A DNA stretch of 64,000 nt, taken from contig JAFKKH010000030.1 of NCBI GenBank assembly GCA_017305665.1, positions 1-64,000 of the forward strand. The letters run 5' to 3'. This document shows, one piece after another, positions 63,861-64,000 of this stretch (positions are counted from its first letter, which is position 1; each line of letters begins with the position of its first letter). Both the position numbers and the translations under genes were made by a program. This DNA comes from Hyphomicrobiales bacterium (GTDB lineage: Bacteria; Pseudomonadota; Alphaproteobacteria; Rhizobiales; Xanthobacteraceae). The notes under the pieces were generated by a model, which worked only from the letters and a program-made list of their open reading frames with translations, ran no database searches and had not been told where the DNA came from.

Positions 63861-63892
63861 ACTTGGCGCGCCACAATTGCGGCGCGCCAAGT
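63861..63892 (-). promoter_or_regulatory. 12-bp perfect stem-loop between binding-protein and permease genes
   Basis: ACTTGGCGCGCC and GGCGCGCCAAGT form a perfect 12-bp inverted repeat around an 8-base loop. It starts 7 bases after the binding-protein stop on the minus strand. No T-run follows, so it more likely stabilises the upstream mRNA or partly blocks read-through, giving excess receptor over permease. Confidence 0.65.
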
Positions 63893-63898
63893 ATGAAT

Positions 63899-64000
63899 TT
63901 ATTTCCAGTGCGCCGCGTAAAAGCGCGGCAATTCGTCCGACTCGCCCGTGAACGCCAGATCGTTGGTGAAGGCGTAGTTCGCCGGATACGAGAACAATGG
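63899..64000 (-). CDS. Peptide ABC transporter substrate-binding protein, C-terminal end only
   Basis: A minus-strand frame of 33 residues ends at the stop 63899-63901 (final residues FYAAHWK). It enters from beyond the right edge, so the start and most of the gene are not visible. The position directly before DppB-class, DppC-class and two ATPase genes makes it the periplasmic receptor of the importer. The identity rests on context more than on the short sequence. Confidence 0.6.
   Translation of the reverse strand, partial: PLFSYPANYAFTNDLAFTGESDELPRFYAAHWK

Noticed and set aside
1-64000. tRNA, rRNA, CRISPR arrays, insertion sequences and prophage genes
   Set aside because: Reading both strands I saw no tRNA-like TTCGAATCC arms with matching stems, no regularly spaced repeats and no intact transposase or integrase; a dedicated scan could still find a short RNA gene.

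Overview
The window is high-GC, densely packed alphaproteobacterial DNA, most likely from Bradyrhizobium or a close Nitrobacteraceae relative. The best taxonomic signal is a D-tartrate dehydratase gene (6701-7870) whose catalytic residues fall at the same numbers as in the characterised Bradyrhizobium japonicum enzyme. The fused transaldolase/glucose-6-phosphate isomerase, the short DUF3297 and DUF6894 proteins and the many ABC and TRAP uptake systems fit the same group. I see no rRNA, tRNA, CRISPR array, prophage or intact insertion sequence.

Layout. (1) 1-6511: a NicX-like ring-cleavage gene cut by the window edge, a divergent MarR regulator, malonyl-CoA decarboxylase, and a nitrate/sulfonate/taurine-type ABC importer whose binding-protein gene lies apart from its permease and ATPase genes. 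Two palindromic repeats built on the same GTCATTCCGG arms lie between these genes. (2) 6701-10407: a minus-strand group with tarD, DUF3297, glutathione peroxidase, an amidase and DUF6894. (3) 10695-15110: the PQQ cofactor operon pqqABCDE, with a proline-iminopeptidase-type hydrolase overlapping the end of pqqE. (4) 16135-20803: a three-gene 2-oxoacid oxidoreductase with its own NAD(P)-dependent flavin/FeS subunit. (5) 21063-30567: a sugar-phosphate operon (tal-pgi, gnd, zwf, pgl, gntK, HAD phosphatase) convergent with a GH15 glucoamylase/trehalase. (6) 30714-37737: a PAS-GGDEF-EAL protein, an AhpD-like protein, an EmrAB multidrug pump with a divergent LysR regulator, and a PcaC-like protein. 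(7) 37890-41481: a DUF4864 protein and a TRAP transporter.

(8) 41611-48537 is the first accessory block. It holds a flavin reductase, an acyl-CoA-dehydrogenase-fold flavin monooxygenase, a LysR regulator, a second ABC importer and an amidohydrolase that lacks a key metal-binding aspartate. The LysR leader, including an AAATTCAT-N16-ATGAAyTy palindrome, is repeated upstream of the amidohydrolase operon (55 bp, 44 matches, no gaps), so both minus-strand operons probably answer to this one regulator. (9) 48538-50005 is gene-poor and holds decayed fragments. (10) 50006-57668 is the second accessory block: a carbohydrate-type ABC importer, a GntR/UTRA regulator, a sulfatase without a signal peptide and a formylglycine-generating enzyme. 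I read it as an uptake-and-desulfation system for a sulfated compound. (11) 58025-64000: a RidA protein and a dipeptide-type ABC importer co-transcribed with an M20 peptidase; its binding-protein gene runs off the right edge.

Functionally the window combines cofactor synthesis, central sugar oxidation supplying NADPH, and several regulated scavenging modules for organic acids, aromatic or N-heterocyclic compounds, sulfate esters and peptides. This is typical of a soil bacterium with a wide diet.
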